Part shown: positions 6,168 to 6,588 of the stretch, piece after piece | How the letters are laid out: every line of letters begins with the position of its first letter | Position numbering within the stretch: the first letter of the stretch is position 1 | Assembly: GCA_947628355.1 (NCBI GenBank) | Contig: CANQZO010000111.1 | Span: 1 to 6,588 of the forward strand | DNA length: 6,588 nt | Direction of reading: 5' to 3' | Origin: Candidatus Gastranaerophilales bacterium | GTDB taxonomy: Bacteria; Cyanobacteriota; Vampirovibrionia; Gastranaerophilales; Gastranaerophilaceae | Position numbers and translations under genes: made by a program | The notes under the pieces: generated by a model | The model's database searches: none | Told to the model about the DNA's origin: nothing | The model's input: the letters and a program-made list of their open reading frames with translations, nothing else

Positions 6168-6588
6168 TTATTTAATCAATTCACCTACAGCTTTGAATAC
6201 GCCCATACGTGCCTGTGCGTCTTTTTCAGCTTGGCTGTATAGTTCTTCAGCAGCTTCGGGGTTTGTCTTAAGAAGTGATTTATATCTGCCCTCGCTTCTG
6301 ATGAAGTCTTGATAGCTGCCTTTAGTCTCTTTAGCGTCCCAAGTAAACGGCTGTTCATTTGCGGGGTTATATCTGTATAACGGATAATATCCTGCTTCAA
6401 CCGCGCGTTTTTGTTCCGTTTGAGTCTTAGCCATATCGATACCGTGAGCAATACAAGGAGCATAAGCAAAGATTATGGATGGACCGTTGTATGCTTCAGC
6501 TTCTTGAATTGCCTTAAGAGTTTGACCTCTGTCTGCGCCAAGAGCAACGGAAGCGACATAAACATATCCGTATGACAAGCTCATTAAG
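6168..6588 (-). CDS. nifJ: Pyruvate:ferredoxin (flavodoxin) oxidoreductase, C-terminal part (5' end outside window)
   Basis: Pyruvate:ferredoxin oxidoreductase converts pyruvate and CoA to acetyl-CoA and CO2 with electrons passed to ferredoxin, using thiamine pyrophosphate and 4Fe-4S clusters in the cytoplasm. Only the last 140 or so codons of a gene normally near 1,170 codons are visible. They match the end of the TPP-binding domain and the tail: MSLSYGYVYVASVALGAD, EAEAYNGPSIIFAYAPC, the Cys-containing APCIAHGI, and the GYYPLYRYNP block. The methionine codon at 6584-6582 is internal: the frame continues upstream with TTA (Leu) to the window edge. The protein ends at GELIK soon after the last helix and lacks the long C-terminal extension of the Desulfovibrio africanus enzyme. 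It is followed by a strong terminator, so it is the last gene of its transcript. Confidence 0.93.
   Translation of the reverse strand, partial: LMSLSYGYVYVASVALGADRGQTLKAIQEAEAYNGPSIIFAYAPCIAHGIDMAKTQTEQKRAVEAGYYPLYRYNPANEQPFTWDAKETKGSYQDFIRSEGRYKSLLKTNPEAAEELYSQAEKDAQARMGVFKAVGELIK

Noticed and set aside
6109..6469. Small open frames overlapping nifJ in other frames (6109-6312 plus, 6185-6469 minus)
   Set aside because: The nifJ frame has clear pyruvate:ferredoxin oxidoreductase homology; the plus-strand frame also runs through the terminator hairpin.
6582..6584. ATG at the right edge as the start of a 138-residue gene
   Set aside because: The frame stays open upstream to the edge and the residues match the middle of the TPP domain of a much longer enzyme, so it is an internal methionine.

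Overview
The window is AT-rich bacterial DNA with tightly packed genes, short divergent or convergent gaps and bidirectional hairpin terminators. All five full-length genes and the partial gene at the right edge have intact reading frames. No tRNA, rRNA, CRISPR array, insertion sequence or prophage gene was seen. The pyruvate:ferredoxin oxidoreductase at the right edge points to an anaerobic or fermentative organism. My best guess is a low-GC gut bacterium, possibly a non-photosynthetic cyanobacterial relative (Gastranaerophilales/Vampirovibrionia). This is an impression from protein style and composition, not a proven placement; a Firmicute or another anaerobe is possible.

Layout from left to right. 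Positions 2-58 hold the last codons of an unrecognised plus-strand gene. A perfect 15-bp hairpin (81-115) follows. It also serves rph (RNase PH, minus strand, 113-814), whose stop codon lies inside the stem. A 71-bp divergent gap separates rph from a plus-strand pair, metG (methionyl-tRNA synthetase, 886-2454) and prfB (release factor 2, 2461-3570). These two are 6 bp apart and surely co-transcribed. Together the left block is translation and RNA housekeeping: tRNA 3'-end trimming, tRNA charging and termination at UAA/UGA.

The right block is more accessory. A minus-strand radical SAM gene (3615-4604) converges on prfB. It carries an N-terminal cysteine module that looks like part of a SPASM domain placed ahead of the barrel, and its base composition is uneven. 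A 168-bp, very AT-rich gap separates it from a divergently transcribed 441-residue membrane permease of the OCA2/'P-permease' branch of the ArsB/NhaD (ion transporter) superfamily (4773-6098). A second bidirectional hairpin (6120-6150) sits between the permease and the converging C-terminal end of nifJ (pyruvate:ferredoxin oxidoreductase), which runs off the right edge.

The points most worth a second look are the orphan radical SAM protein, the prfB gene that lacks the usual programmed frameshift and starts at TTG, and the intergenic region between the radical SAM and permease genes. I see no convincing multi-gene novel system in this window.
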